A stretch of 64,000 nucleotides of DNA, taken from Acidobacteriota bacterium (lineage in GTDB: Bacteria > Acidobacteriota > Terriglobia > Terriglobales > Acidobacteriaceae). The notes under the pieces were generated by a model, which did not search any database, was not told the DNA's origin, and worked only from the letters and a program-made list of their open reading frames with translations. The translations under genes and the position numbers were made by a program. Each line of letters starts with the position of its first letter. Positions within the stretch are counted from its first letter, which is position 1. Positions 8,211 to 17,767 of the stretch are shown one piece after another. The stretch lies in NCBI GenBank assembly GCA_021846275.1, contig JAJZBZ010000002.1:310001-374000 (forward strand), read 5' to 3'.

Positions 8211-9068
8211 TCAGCCGAACCTATGCTCCAGCGCGACGTCGTTTGCAGGAGACAGCACGGCGTACAGCTTCCCGAGATCGTTCAGAGTCCCATCCGAGTT
8301 ATAAAGCACGGAAGTTGCAAGTGCGTTCGAGTTTGGAGATCCTGTCGGAAACCAGGCATAACCTTTGACCCAAGAAAGATTATCCATTGCCTGACAGACC
8401 GTACCCATAAACTCGGCCACTTGCTCGACGGTGTATTGATTCGGCTTTCCATCGACGGCCTGATAGTCAGCGACAGCGAATTCAGTAACATAAATTGGAC
8501 GCTGATAGAGATCGTGTACTTTGCTGAGCATGCTGAGGAAGGCTTCGGTATCGATGCCCCCATAACTGTGTACAGCGACGGCATCCACCTGAAGGTTTTG
8601 CTGTTCGACTGCATTCATGAAGGTCTGCATCCAGGGGCCGAGCGGCTGTGCGGCTGCTGGCGAGACCAACTCTCTCGCAATACCCTGAAGCTGAGGCCAT
8701 GCCGCGATGGCTGTCTCAACCGGAATGTTGGATTGTTTGACGTTGTCAGGCTCATTGAAGCCGAGAAGGATGGACAAGTGTTCAGAGCTAAGAGTCTGGA
8801 GCAACGCTGGAGATGTTTTTGGATACCATCCCCATACCATCGGGAAATATTGGATGGAAGGGCTTGTGGTGGGCATGCCCACTGTGGACGGTTTAGGGCT
8901 CCAGTTGTAATACCAGGCTGTGATTAGATTGGATGCCAGGGGAGCAGCCCCGGCAATTCCCTTCTTTCGATCATGGCCATTAAAACTTTTCTGGAATGGT
9001 TCACTACATCCAGCGAGCGCGAGCAATGCCGCACTGCCACCGATAAACTTGCGACGAGACATGGACAT
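8211..9068 (-). CDS. GH128-like (Asl1-type) glycosyl hydrolase, copy A, Tat lipoprotein
   Basis: The 285-residue protein has a leader with the twin-arginine motif SRRKFIGG followed by the lipobox LALAGC near residue 21, so it is probably exported by Tat and lipid-anchored. The catalytic domain matches the Asl1/GH128 TIM-barrel family of endo-beta-1,3-glucanases: AWYYNWSP, PMVWGWYP, LLGFNEPDN (acid/base Glu), VHSYGG, IYVTEFAVADY (nucleophile Glu), GYAWFPTG. Family length is about 240-300 residues. It is clearly paralogous to the gene at 16.4 kb. It follows the TonB-dependent receptor on the same strand after 245 bases and is probably the last intact enzyme of that operon. Beta-1,3-glucan as substrate is a family expectation only. 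Confidence 0.82.
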   Translation of the reverse strand: MSMSRRKFIGGSAALLALAGCSEPFQKSFNGHDRKKGIAGAAPLASNLITAWYYNWSPKPSTVGMPTTSPSIQYFPMVWGWYPKTSPALLQTLSSEHLSILLGFNEPDNVKQSNIPVETAIAAWPQLQGIARELVSPAAAQPLGPWMQTFMNAVEQQNLQVDAVAVHSYGGIDTEAFLSMLSKVHDLYQRPIYVTEFAVADYQAVDGKPNQYTVEQVAEFMGTVCQAMDNLSWVKGYAWFPTGSPNSNALATSVLYNSDGTLNDLGKLYAVLSPANDVALEHRFG

Positions 9069-9313
9069 TTTGGTTTCCCTCGTGGATCAGGTTTTTATGA
9101 ACTGACACTCTGTGTGCTCATCTGCTGGACCGGCAAGACAACCGCATAAAGCAGACATCCGCTTGTATGGCAGTTATGAACACGTTTTCATTGCGACAAC
9201 TCATTGCATTCGTTCCCGTGATGATCGGTCTGGCTACCGCTCCACACAAGGAGGTCCCTGGAATGGCGACCCCCTTGTACGTGTTACTGGAGACAGCCTT
9301 AGACTACAGATCA

Positions 9314-12300
9314 CTAAAAAAAGAAGTGCGCGGACAACTGAATGACACGTGGACCGCCGCGCGCTCCGGTGATTTTGCCGAAGTTAGCATTTGCCAGACC
9401 GTCCGGTGCCGCGAATATCGGATGATTGAGCGCATCGAACGCATCCATCTGGACCACCACGGATGTCTGATCTCTCCATGGAATCCTGGCTTCCTTTTGT
9501 AAAGAAATATCCAGATTGTCATAGTTCGGGGCGCGTACGATTGACGAGTATCGGCGCTGGTCGCCGAAGGCGTAAAGCGGGTTGGCTGCTCCGTAGAGTT
9601 GCTGCAAATTGCTACTGAATACAAGAGTTCCTGACCAATCAAAGGCCGAGGTATTGAACCACTGATTGAGGCTTCGTTGTGACAGGCTTGGATTTCCCAC
9701 ACGCATCGGACGGGTAGCAACAGTTCTGGCAGGGCTGCCGTAGTGGAAGCCACCATCGTTGATGCCAACGGGTGTTCCCGATGTCAGAGAATAAATCCCG
9801 GACACTCGCCATCCGCCAACAACTTTCCCCAGCCAATTCCTGTTAAGATACTTTCTCCCCGTTCCGAAAGGCAGATCGTATATCGGCGCAAATTGCAAGT
9901 TCAAGGGCACATCGCCCGCGCTTACAGAACGCTCCTGGCTTCGGTGATAGAAGTCTTGTCCGTAGACATCGAGCGAGCCAATTCCATTCCCGTCGCCGCC
10001 GTAGTCAGAGGAAGAATCATCCATCAGACGACTCCATGTAAAAGTCGTCAGGAAGGAGAATCCATCAGAATAGATCTTCTGAACAGTTGCCTGCATGGCG
10101 TTGTAAACCGAACTGGAGATTCCCCAGTATCCGGGGAACACATAATCGCCCTCAAATCCGCCAAGTGCTTTGAAGCTGCCTACACCGCAATATGGACCAT
10201 CCTGAGCACCAGCGCCGGAATCTGGATTGCCCGGAGTGCTTGGGTTTGCCAGGATGTTTGCCTCGGACTGCTGGCAAAGGTTATATTGCCTGTTTACCGG
10301 CAGACGGACACCGTGGCTTCCTGTGTAACTTAACCGGAAATCCACGCTCTGACCGATTTGCTGATCAACTGTCAGATTGTACTGTTGAAAATACTGTGTG
10401 CCTTGATGATATGGCGTATACGTTGAGGATTCAGCGTCAGCAAATGTGAGTGGAGCTGTCAGGTTAGGCAGATTGATTGCCGGTAGGCTGGCAATATTCG
10501 TACCCGATGGGATCGGCGTATTCGCGAGTATGTTCGGAGACACATAGCCATCTCCGGCGCGACCATGGCTGAATACGCCGGGATATGTAATGCCGTACCC
10601 GCCCCTGATGATCAGCCCGTTACGCGGATTCCAGGCGAAGCCCACCCGTGGAGCAAACTCCTTCCAATGTGTCTGGATGGAGCCCCGCGGGACACCGTTG
10701 ACTCCGTTGACCTTCCACTGCAGGACATAGGGATTGAAGCTTGCCATTTGCCCTACGGGAGCTGTCCATGAGGGGTCATACTGCCAGCGTAATCCGAGAT
10801 TCAGGGTGAGTGTTCCGGATACTTTCCAGTCATCCTGAACGTACAGTGCGTCCTGCCATGTTTGCGGATGGACATACTCGTTTTGGACCTGGACGCTGCT
10901 CTGCGCCATATATCCAGTTAAAAAATCTGCGAAGGGATTTCCGGTGTTATTACCAAGAAATCGAAAGTCTCCCGCGACCTGGTTCGGCTGGATATTCTCG
11001 ATGTATGCGTGTGAAATGCTACCCCCGTACGTGAGGGTGTGCCTGCCCAGCGTTTCGGTAACGTTGTCCAGAAATTGATAAGTCCCTTGATTCTGCACGA
11101 GCATTCCAGCGCCAGCTCCGACACCGGTAAAGCCCCCAATAAAAATTGTAGGAGGTCCACATTTTCCGTTCGATCCCGAATAGTTGCAAGCCGGGATTCC
11201 AGAAATGCCAAAGTCACTGGGCGCAAACTGACCGTATCCATTTGTTGATCGAAGAGCTGGATTACTGTTATACCCATATCGAAGCTGGTTATCCAGGTTC
11301 GAACTGAAGAGATGGTTCCAGCCCACAGTAACAGCATTGTCGGGGCTGGTCGAATAACTGTTCGCATCCGGAAACCCGCTTACCGTGTTCAGCGTCGAGC
11401 CGGTATAGTGGAATGCGCCAAAGATCTGGTCACGATCCGTCAGGTTCCAGTCTATGCGCGGATTGGTGCGAGCTACAGATTGCGAATGCGAAACCACTCC
11501 ATTCCAGTAGTCTCCTCCAACGGTTGGAGATGGCCCGGCATTTCCTGCTGGATAGAGAGCCAGAAGAGCCTGGGCGATCGGACTGACTGGTATCTGGTTG
11601 CCTCTGTATGGAAGTCCAGTTTGTGGATCCTTCAGCTGTTTCGTCACAGCAGATAAGTTACCGCTGCGAAAATCTGCATTTGGGACGACCTCATCCACTA
11701 CGGGTGAAGTCTGTGAAGTTCTTACCCCCTGATAGTCGACAAAGAAGAAAAGTTTGTTGCGAAATATTGGACCGCCGAGAGTCCCACCATATTCGTTGGA
11801 GCTATAGGGCAAGATGGGGGTGTTGGGAGCCTGAAAAAAGTCCTTGGCATCAAGCGCTGCATTTCGCGCGTATTCGTATGCGCTGCCATGGAAGTGGTTG
11901 GTGCCGGATTTGGTCGTGATGGTGACGACGCCGCCACTCACATTTCCATATTCAGCACTGAAGTCATTCGTCAGTACATGCATTTCTGCCACCGTGTCCG
12001 GTGAGGGCGACACGAGCGGACCGCCAAATACACCCGCCTGGACATTGGTTCCATCCAGCAGGTAGGAGTCCATACGTGGACGACCACCATTAATTCGGGC
12101 ATTGTTCTCTGCAAACCCACCCTGGCCGAGCTGCTGGCTCACACCTGCCGACAGGCCTTCAAGGCCCCAGGCATCCTGCCCTGCACCGCCGGAGACGATC
12201 GGCAATTGCTGCAATTCCCTTGTGGAAATGGTTTGGTCCAACATCGATTGCTGTGTTGGAAGAAACGACGATTCAGACACGACTTGAACGCTTTGCGCCG

Positions 12301-12661
12301 GTTGCCCCACCTGAAGCGCCATGCTTTCTTTCGGGTTTTCATCGACATGGAGGACGATGTTGTCGATGACTCCAGCCTTAAATCCGCTTGCTTCCACTTG
12401 CACGCGGTATGTTCCTGGATTCAGGTTGGTGGCGTTATAGACGCCTGCACCGTTGGTCTGCAGCGTCACAGATACGTTTGTCTGCGTATTTGTGACCGTG
12501 ACCTTGGCTCCAGAGATGACTGCTCCACTGGGATCAGTGATGATCCCACTGATCGTACCGAAGAGGCCTTGCCCGATGAGCGCTGTCGTGGCAAAGCATG
12601 CGACCAGCAGCATCAAGCATGAAAGTGCAATGTTCTTACGGATTCCTCGTTTGTTACTCAT
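9314..12661 (-). CDS. Oar-like TonB-dependent outer-membrane receptor with carboxypeptidase-regulatory N-terminus
   Basis: The 1115-residue protein has a signal peptide (residues 1-31, ending before LFGTISG) and a CarboxypepD_reg-like domain (about 32-115: GIITDPSGAVISGAKVTVTN, NPGTYRVQVEASGF). Next come a plug-type region with GGxxRMDSYLLDGTNV and the ISGGVVTITTKSGTNxFHGSAYEY pattern, and then a long beta-barrel ending in FFF. This is the large receptor class expanded in Acidobacteriota, believed to import or bind oligosaccharides and peptides with TonB energy. It sits between sulfatase 1 and GH128 copy A on one strand, in the place a SusC-type protein would take in a Bacteroidetes polysaccharide locus; no SusD-like gene is present. 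Confidence 0.88.
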   Translation of the reverse strand: MSNKRGIRKNIALSCLMLLVACFATTALIGQGLFGTISGIITDPSGAVISGAKVTVTNTQTNVSVTLQTNGAGVYNATNLNPGTYRVQVEASGFKAGVIDNIVLHVDENPKESMALQVGQPAQSVQVVSESSFLPTQQSMLDQTISTRELQQLPIVSGGAGQDAWGLEGLSAGVSQQLGQGGFAENNARINGGRPRMDSYLLDGTNVQAGVFGGPLVSPSPDTVAEMHVLTNDFSAEYGNVSGGVVTITTKSGTNHFHGSAYEYARNAALDAKDFFQAPNTPILPYSSNEYGGTLGGPIFRNKLFFFVDYQGVRTSQTSPVVDEVVPNADFRSGNLSAVTKQLKDPQTGLPYRGNQIPVSPIAQALLALYPAGNAGPSPTVGGDYWNGVVSHSQSVARTNPRIDWNLTDRDQIFGAFHYTGSTLNTVSGFPDANSYSTSPDNAVTVGWNHLFSSNLDNQLRYGYNSNPALRSTNGYGQFAPSDFGISGIPACNYSGSNGKCGPPTIFIGGFTGVGAGAGMLVQNQGTYQFLDNVTETLGRHTLTYGGSISHAYIENIQPNQVAGDFRFLGNNTGNPFADFLTGYMAQSSVQVQNEYVHPQTWQDALYVQDDWKVSGTLTLNLGLRWQYDPSWTAPVGQMASFNPYVLQWKVNGVNGVPRGSIQTHWKEFAPRVGFAWNPRNGLIIRGGYGITYPGVFSHGRAGDGYVSPNILANTPIPSGTNIASLPAINLPNLTAPLTFADAESSTYTPYHQGTQYFQQYNLTVDQQIGQSVDFRLSYTGSHGVRLPVNRQYNLCQQSEANILANPSTPGNPDSGAGAQDGPYCGVGSFKALGGFEGDYVFPGYWGISSSVYNAMQATVQKIYSDGFSFLTTFTWSRLMDDSSSDYGGDGNGIGSLDVYGQDFYHRSQERSVSAGDVPLNLQFAPIYDLPFGTGRKYLNRNWLGKVVGGWRVSGIYSLTSGTPVGINDGGFHYGSPARTVATRPMRVGNPSLSQRSLNQWFNTSAFDWSGTLVFSSNLQQLYGAANPLYAFGDQRRYSSIVRAPNYDNLDISLQKEARIPWRDQTSVVVQMDAFDALNHPIFAAPDGLANANFGKITGARGGPRVIQLSAHFFF

Positions 12662-12814
12662 CTTTCTGTTGACCTCCAGAAATGTTGAAGTTGACTTTCA
12701 GACACTACTTTCCAGCTACATCTTTTACTGCTACGTGGCGGTAGTGCCGGTTCTGATGTGTGCATGTTTGTAACTCGTGAGCGCTGCGATCGTTGTACGC
12801 GGTAAACGATACGA

Positions 12815-14407
12815 TCACTGTGCACGCGTCCGCTGTAACATTGCCCGCAGTCGAGCAACCACTTTGGGGTACTCTAACGCGACGTTCCTGGTCTCGCCCG
12901 GATCGTCAATCAGGTCATAAAGCTCAATGAGAGCCTCCGGGTAGTCCACAGACCCAGGCATAAACCGCTCTTCGTTGGCCTTTGCCTTCGCTGCGGCCTC
13001 AGGACTCATCGGGTGCCACTGTGGCCGGATCTTTGTGCCCGGCCGCTGGGTGCGGTCCACCAGTTTCCACCGCTTTGTCCGGATAGACAGAAACAGACCT
13101 TCTTCCACGAGGTATTCCCGTCCCCGGGACGTCTTGCCCAGCATGGCTGGCAGTTCATTCAGGCTGTCTGGCCCACCGTTGCTCGGCACAGTGGAATGCG
13201 TCAATGCCGCGATGCTTCGGAGCACATCCACCTGGTCTATGAGCGCGTCGGATGTACCTGGCCGTATGACTCCAGGGTAGTAGGTGATGAAAGGTATCCG
13301 CGTCCCCCCTTCATAGACTGAATATTTTCCTCCGCGCCACGGTCCGGCTGGCCGGTGGTTTCCAAGATCAGCGACGGAGTTATCGTTATAGCCGTCATTC
13401 ACGACCGGGCCGTTGTCCGATGTGAAAAGCACAAGCGTGTTTTCTTCTAATCCGTGCTTGCGGAGCGTCTCCATCACCTGCCGCACGCAATCATCCAGCT
13501 GCATGATGACATCACAGCGAATGCCACATTCACTCTTTCCCGCGAACTGTTTCGCAGGCGCATGCGGCACGTGGATGTCGCTCGGCGTGAAGTACAACAG
13601 AAACGGATGCTCCTTGTGCTTTTCGATGAATTCACAGGCCTTGTTCGTGAACGTCTTGGCCATCGTCTCGTCATTCCATCGCGCAGACTTACCTCCGGAC
13701 ATGTACCCGATTCGGCTGATGCCATCCACGATCGTGCCGTCATGGCCCTCGCTCAGTTTCATCTTCAGCAGTTCTGGATCTTCTCGCCCCGTCGGATCGT
13801 TGCCGACCTTGTGACTGTAAGAGACCACGATCGGATCTTTTGGATCGAGGTTGACTACGTGGTGGTTGTGGATATACACGGTTGGCACCCGGTCCGCGGT
13901 CGCCGCGAAGAAGAATGCGTCGTCAAAACCCACTTCGCAGGGTCCGGGTTTTATCTCACCGTTCCAATTGATCTCTCCATCCCCCAACCCGAGGTGCCAC
14001 TTGCCCACCAGTCCGGTTGCGTATCCATTCGCCTTCAATACGGAGGCGACCGTTGGCTGCCCTGGCTGTACCAACGACTTTGCATCGCCAGGCAGAACCT
14101 GGATGCCGTCTCGCCGCCACGCATATTGCCCGGTCAACATTGCATAGCGGGAGGGTGTGCATGTCGCCGCATCGGAATGAGCGTCGGTAAACCGCAATCC
14201 CTGACGGGCAAGGGCATCGATGTTCGGCGTGCTCACATTCACACCGCCGTAGCACGTCAGATCTCCATATCCAACGTCATCCGACAGAATGATTACGATG
14301 TTCGGTTTTTTGGACATCGCCGGTTTGGTCATCGCTTCGCACTTCCCGCCCACGGCAAGTGCTGCGCCTGCCATTCCCATCCGTCTCGTAAACTCTCTCC
14401 GATTCAT
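12815..14407 (-). CDS. Tat-exported Cys-type sulfatase 1
   Basis: This is a type I sulfatase that hydrolyses sulfate esters. The 530-residue protein starts MNRREFTRRMGMAG, a twin-arginine leader, followed by a sulfatase core: NIVIILSDDVGYGDL (metal ligands), the modification site C83-T-P-S-R, KWHLGLG near 153, and TSDNGPV. Cys83 would be converted to formylglycine by the FGE at 5.0 kb. The start at 14407 has GAGGAA upstream with about 10 bases spacing; a start 15 residues earlier would bury the Tat motif. It is first of a minus-strand group sulfatase-receptor-GH128 that ends at the terminator at 7.75 kb. The sulfated substrate cannot be told from sequence. Confidence 0.9.
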   Translation of the reverse strand: MNRREFTRRMGMAGAALAVGGKCEAMTKPAMSKKPNIVIILSDDVGYGDLTCYGGVNVSTPNIDALARQGLRFTDAHSDAATCTPSRYAMLTGQYAWRRDGIQVLPGDAKSLVQPGQPTVASVLKANGYATGLVGKWHLGLGDGEINWNGEIKPGPCEVGFDDAFFFAATADRVPTVYIHNHHVVNLDPKDPIVVSYSHKVGNDPTGREDPELLKMKLSEGHDGTIVDGISRIGYMSGGKSARWNDETMAKTFTNKACEFIEKHKEHPFLLYFTPSDIHVPHAPAKQFAGKSECGIRCDVIMQLDDCVRQVMETLRKHGLEENTLVLFTSDNGPVVNDGYNDNSVADLGNHRPAGPWRGGKYSVYEGGTRIPFITYYPGVIRPGTSDALIDQVDVLRSIAALTHSTVPSNGGPDSLNELPAMLGKTSRGREYLVEEGLFLSIRTKRWKLVDRTQRPGTKIRPQWHPMSPEAAAKAKANEERFMPGSVDYPEALIELYDLIDDPGETRNVALEYPKVVARLRAMLQRTRAQ

Positions 14408-15038
14408 CACTCGATATTTCCTCTTTGCTGGGTGTGGCGTTTCTCCCGCCATGGGGCGAAACGCATTTTTTTGCTTACCTTTTCGCTATCGCAATCTGCC
14501 ATCAGATTTCCGCCGCGCTAGCTTCGCTCCTGCGCCAGGTCTTTGCAGAAAGACCGAATTCGCCTTCCCGCTCCTGCCTGTTTGACCCCAGCTATGCGTC
14601 TCTGATTTGAGCTGCTTTTGAATCCACATGATGCTGCCCCAATGCGCGAGAGGCTGACAAGGTTATTACGCGCTTGTCACTGTTTCTCTTCGTCAACCTG
14701 AAGCACGAGACTGTAAACAAAGATTTTGGCTGCGGCTCATAACGGCAGGTTTCACGGAGTTTCGCAACGTGATGCGGATGTTTCGGCCAATATCACGGAT
14801 CTCGTCATTTTTCGCTGGCAGATAGCAACCTCGCTGCGCAGATTGCCTGCCGGTTGCGTATAAGAGCTGTGGCGGCAAGGTACATCCAGGCACAGCGCAG
14901 AACCCGTCAGCGCCAGAAGCTTCCATCTGGCATGTGTTCTGACTGTATGAAAGGGTTTTGCGGGACATCCTCTTACGCGCCCTGCGTTCGACTTCACGCA
15001 GAGTGTACCCAGCGCAGACGACAGCACTCGAATCGATT
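14408..15038. other. Noncoding stretch between sulfatase 1 and regulator B
   Basis: Frames of about 100-120 codons exist on the minus strand but show no recognisable protein features and are Cys/Arg-rich in a way typical of chance frames. A small hairpin (GGTCTTT/AAAGACC near 14.54 kb) is present. The stretch must hold the promoter of the sulfatase operon, which I could not place. Confidence 0.5.
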
Positions 15039-16181
15039 TCAACGCCAGAAATGGCGCGCAATCAACGTAGGCGTCGAAGGGGTCCCATCAATAACAGACA
15101 GGTGAATAACAGCCTGAAAGCTCTTCTGAGTCCAATCCGCTTTTTGGTTGGCGATCAGCTGCGAGAACAGCTCCGGCCGCAAAAAGAACCGGGCCGCGCT
15201 CTCCGTACCGTACGTCGTGATGCCAGCGGCGATCATAATGATCTGCCCTGAAGCTGCATCGAAGAGCCGACAGATCATCGCATAGTCCTGAGTCGGATGG
15301 CTTGCATGGTTATCGATCGGTCCGTACATCTTCCCAGTCTGGTTATCGCGGATCGCTCCCCCATCTTCAAACCCGATTGGAACCATCGTGAATCTCAGGT
15401 TGCTCATGATTCGCGTCGTCCATGTCGAAGAAAACCCACCTAGCAGCAGGCTCGGCTGCTCCCTGATCTGGGAGTAGGTCAACTCCGAGCCGAAACGCAC
15501 ATGGTACGGATAGTGATTGCTTCCCAGAAACTCGGTCGTCTCATTGGCTGCTGTCGCCGCGCCCAGACCTACCCTCTCCGTAACCGAACCATCGTCATTC
15601 CGTAGCAGTGGAATGGAGATAAGCAGCGGATTGTGCGTGGCAAAAACCGGCTGCCACAACTGATTCAACGGCATTCTGCGCGTTTCAACGTAACGCACCA
15701 CTGGCCACGTTACCGCCGCCGCACAGGCCGCGATGCTCGCCCGTAATAAAGTTCGTCGGCTCATCAAACCTGCCACCGATGGCATCGGCGCCAACGGCAG
15801 CGCCACGACCGCAGCGGCATCCTGAGTCATGCGTTCAAACGTAGGCACATACCCACCCAAAGGCAGCTGAATACGAACGGCATCGTTACGATTCAACTCG
15901 TAATAGTCCGCTAATCGCTTGCGCACCTCCCGGGCCTTCACCCGCACCACCGAATCCTCTCCGGGTTCAAACCTGGAGTCCTTGCCAAACACCTCCATAG
16001 CGATCGTTCGCTCTTTGATGGTGTCGCCATGTCCCGTCAGGGTCTCCAGCACCACAAACCGCAGAAACTCTCTGCACTTCGGGCTTGCCGCGAACAACTG
16101 ACTCCTCAGGATGCGTTCCAATTGCTCTCGAATACTGGAATCCGACACTTCAACCGGCGCGGGCTTTCCATCTGCTTGCAT
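15039..16181 (-). CDS. Membrane-anchored putative regulator, copy B
   Basis: The 380-residue paralogue of the 6.1 kb protein has the same order: N-terminal domain (SPKCREFLRFVVLETL, IKERTIAMEVFGK, EPGEDSVVRVKAREVRKRL, RIQLPLGGYVP), one membrane helix near 140-160 (LMSRRTLLRASIAACAAAV) and a C-terminal domain of about 220 residues with ELTYSQIREQPSLLLGGF and ITTYGTESAARFF. The last segment contains a run shared almost exactly with copy A (KSFQAVIHxS). It is divergent from GH128 copy B with 221 bases between them, an arrangement typical of a regulator and its target. A sensing role for the C-terminal domain, and the side of the membrane it occupies, are inference. Confidence 0.6.
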   Translation of the reverse strand: MQADGKPAPVEVSDSSIREQLERILRSQLFAASPKCREFLRFVVLETLTGHGDTIKERTIAMEVFGKDSRFEPGEDSVVRVKAREVRKRLADYYELNRNDAVRIQLPLGGYVPTFERMTQDAAAVVALPLAPMPSVAGLMSRRTLLRASIAACAAAVTWPVVRYVETRRMPLNQLWQPVFATHNPLLISIPLLRNDDGSVTERVGLGAATAANETTEFLGSNHYPYHVRFGSELTYSQIREQPSLLLGGFSSTWTTRIMSNLRFTMVPIGFEDGGAIRDNQTGKMYGPIDNHASHPTQDYAMICRLFDAASGQIIMIAAGITTYGTESAARFFLRPELFSQLIANQKADWTQKSFQAVIHLSVIDGTPSTPTLIARHFWR

Positions 16182-16190
16182 AACCGCCGG

Positions 16191-16196
16191 ATTATA
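16191..16196 (-). promoter_or_regulatory. Possible -10 box of regulator B
   Basis: A perfect TATAAT on the minus strand ends only 9 bases before the ATG at 16181, so transcription would begin almost at the start codon and the mRNA would be nearly leaderless. The 8-base palindrome TTACGTAA (16200-16207) lies directly upstream and could be an operator. No clear -35 was found. Confidence 0.35.
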
Positions 16197-16402
16197 ACAT
16201 TACGTAACAGTGCCTTGCACCTGTTGATATCCTCTGCGTTTGCCACACTTTAGTAATGAAACAGTATTGTTGCCTGCCGTAGCCTTGTCACGCGCAACCG
16301 TAAGCCCCATCATGATTCTGTCTGCGGATAGTCCTCATCCTTTTCCGCCATCGCGCGACCGACGCAGCACCAAACTACCGGACTTATTCTCACGGAGAAC
16401 TC

Positions 16403-17293
16403 ATGAGCCTATCTCGCCGAACCTTCCTGTCACACGCAGCAGCAGCAGCAGCCTGGGCTGCAGCACCACCGATCGGAGCATTCGGCTCGTCAATGACCCT
16501 GACCGCAAAGAAGGGGCTGGCCGGCATTGCACCGGAAAAATCCGGACTGCTCACGAGCTGGTACTACGACTGGCGGCTGCACCCAGCCACCTCTGGAATG
16601 CCTGTGCTCCATCCCGAAATTCAATTCCATCCCATGTGCTGGGGATGGAGGTCCGAAGCCGCCATGCAAGCCCTGGCAGAGCGAGGGCCAAACACCCGGA
16701 CTGACGACAGTACGGCGCAGGGACTCCTTGCCTTGCGTGCTCGGAAGCCGAAGGTTCTCTTTGGCTTCAACGAACCGGACCAGCCCGAACAATCTCATCT
16801 CTCCCCGGAAACCGCCGTCGATGCATGGTCGGCCTTTCAGGGTATCGCACAGGAACTTGTCAGCCCTTCCTGCGCACACCCCCAAAGTCAGTGGATGGAA
16901 AATTTTGTCTCCGGGGTCGAACGCCGCCACCTGCAGCTCGATTCTCTTGGCTATCACACTTACCCTTCGGACTCCGTGGACGCCTTCGCCACGCACCTCG
17001 ACGGCTTCTACCGCAAGTATGGCCGACCCGTCTGGGTCACCGAGTTCGCCGTCGCAGACTGGGCCGCTCGCGACGGCCACACCGTCAATCGCTACAGCGT
17101 GGACAGGGTCGCCGAGTTCATGCGTGGTGCCTGCAAGTTCCTGGAAGAGACTCCCTGGATTCGTGGCTACGCATGGTTCCCGCGCGGAGGCAAATTCTCC
17201 GCTCGCGATGGGAGGGGCCCACTGGCCTCATCCGTCCTCTTCCATGACGATGACACTCTGAATGAACTCGGCAAGCTCTACCTTTCCATCTAG
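16403..17293 (+). CDS. GH128-like (Asl1-type) glycosyl hydrolase, copy B, Tat-exported
   Basis: The 296-residue protein has the leader SRRTFLSHAAAAAAWAAA, a twin-arginine signal; unlike copy A there is no lipobox. The catalytic domain matches copy A throughout: SWYYDWRL, PMCWGWRS, LFGFNEPDQ (acid/base Glu), YHTYPS, VWVTEFAVADW (nucleophile Glu), RGYAWFPRGG, LNELGKLYLS. It has a somewhat longer loop before the FNEP strand, with an insertion of about 20 residues (ERGPNTRTDDSTAQ). GGAG lies 5 bases before the ATG. It is divergent from regulator B and followed by a GH5-like gene on the same strand. An endo-beta-glucanase role is expected from the family. Confidence 0.82.
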   Translation: MSLSRRTFLSHAAAAAAWAAAPPIGAFGSSMTLTAKKGLAGIAPEKSGLLTSWYYDWRLHPATSGMPVLHPEIQFHPMCWGWRSEAAMQALAERGPNTRTDDSTAQGLLALRARKPKVLFGFNEPDQPEQSHLSPETAVDAWSAFQGIAQELVSPSCAHPQSQWMENFVSGVERRHLQLDSLGYHTYPSDSVDAFATHLDGFYRKYGRPVWVTEFAVADWAARDGHTVNRYSVDRVAEFMRGACKFLEETPWIRGYAWFPRGGKFSARDGRGPLASSVLFHDDDTLNELGKLYLSI

Positions 17294-17767
17294 GAAAGTT
17301 CTGAACCAGTTCCGAATGCGCGGGCGATGTATCCGGGAACCTTTTGCAATCGGCACGGATTCTGCGGCGATCCGCAGCGATTGGGCCGTCAGACGAGTAT
17401 GCGTCGAGACGAGCGGAGACAGAACAGGATGTCCACCCATGTTTCATCAGAGCGGCGTGTGCCGCGGTATCATCCGTTGCGCGCGGCGCGCATGCGCTTG
17501 GCAGGTTTTCCTGGGTTCTTGGTTACATTGGAGGAAGAACATGAAGATTCCCCGGATTGCATCGGTTGAAGATTCCCCTGGTTGGGGCGGATTGACGTTG
17601 TACGGAAGATGGGGGCAGGTCATTCAAAACCAGAACTTCCACGGAATCCCCTGTCCGAACTTCTGAAACCGGCTCTGCTGGACTCCGTGCCGCTTGTACA
17701 AATCTCAGGGCAGATCAGATAGCTGGGCATCTTTTGCAACGCGCCTGGCAGACAGGACGCAATCCCC
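17294..17767. other. Noncoding stretch between GH128 copy B and the GH5-like gene
   Basis: No gene supported. It contains a GC-only palindromic run (gcgcgcggcgcgc near 17.48 kb) but no terminator with a T-tract. The gap of 474 bases suggests that the GH5-like gene has its own promoter, not located. Confidence 0.45.

Noticed and set aside
9743-10333. Plus-strand frames opposite the TonB-dependent receptor
   Set aside because: Shadows; the minus strand has one continuous 1115-residue frame with receptor motifs throughout.
14693-15061. Minus-strand frame of 122 codons between sulfatase 1 and regulator B
   Set aside because: No ribosome site, no recognisable features, and it overlaps the end of regulator B.
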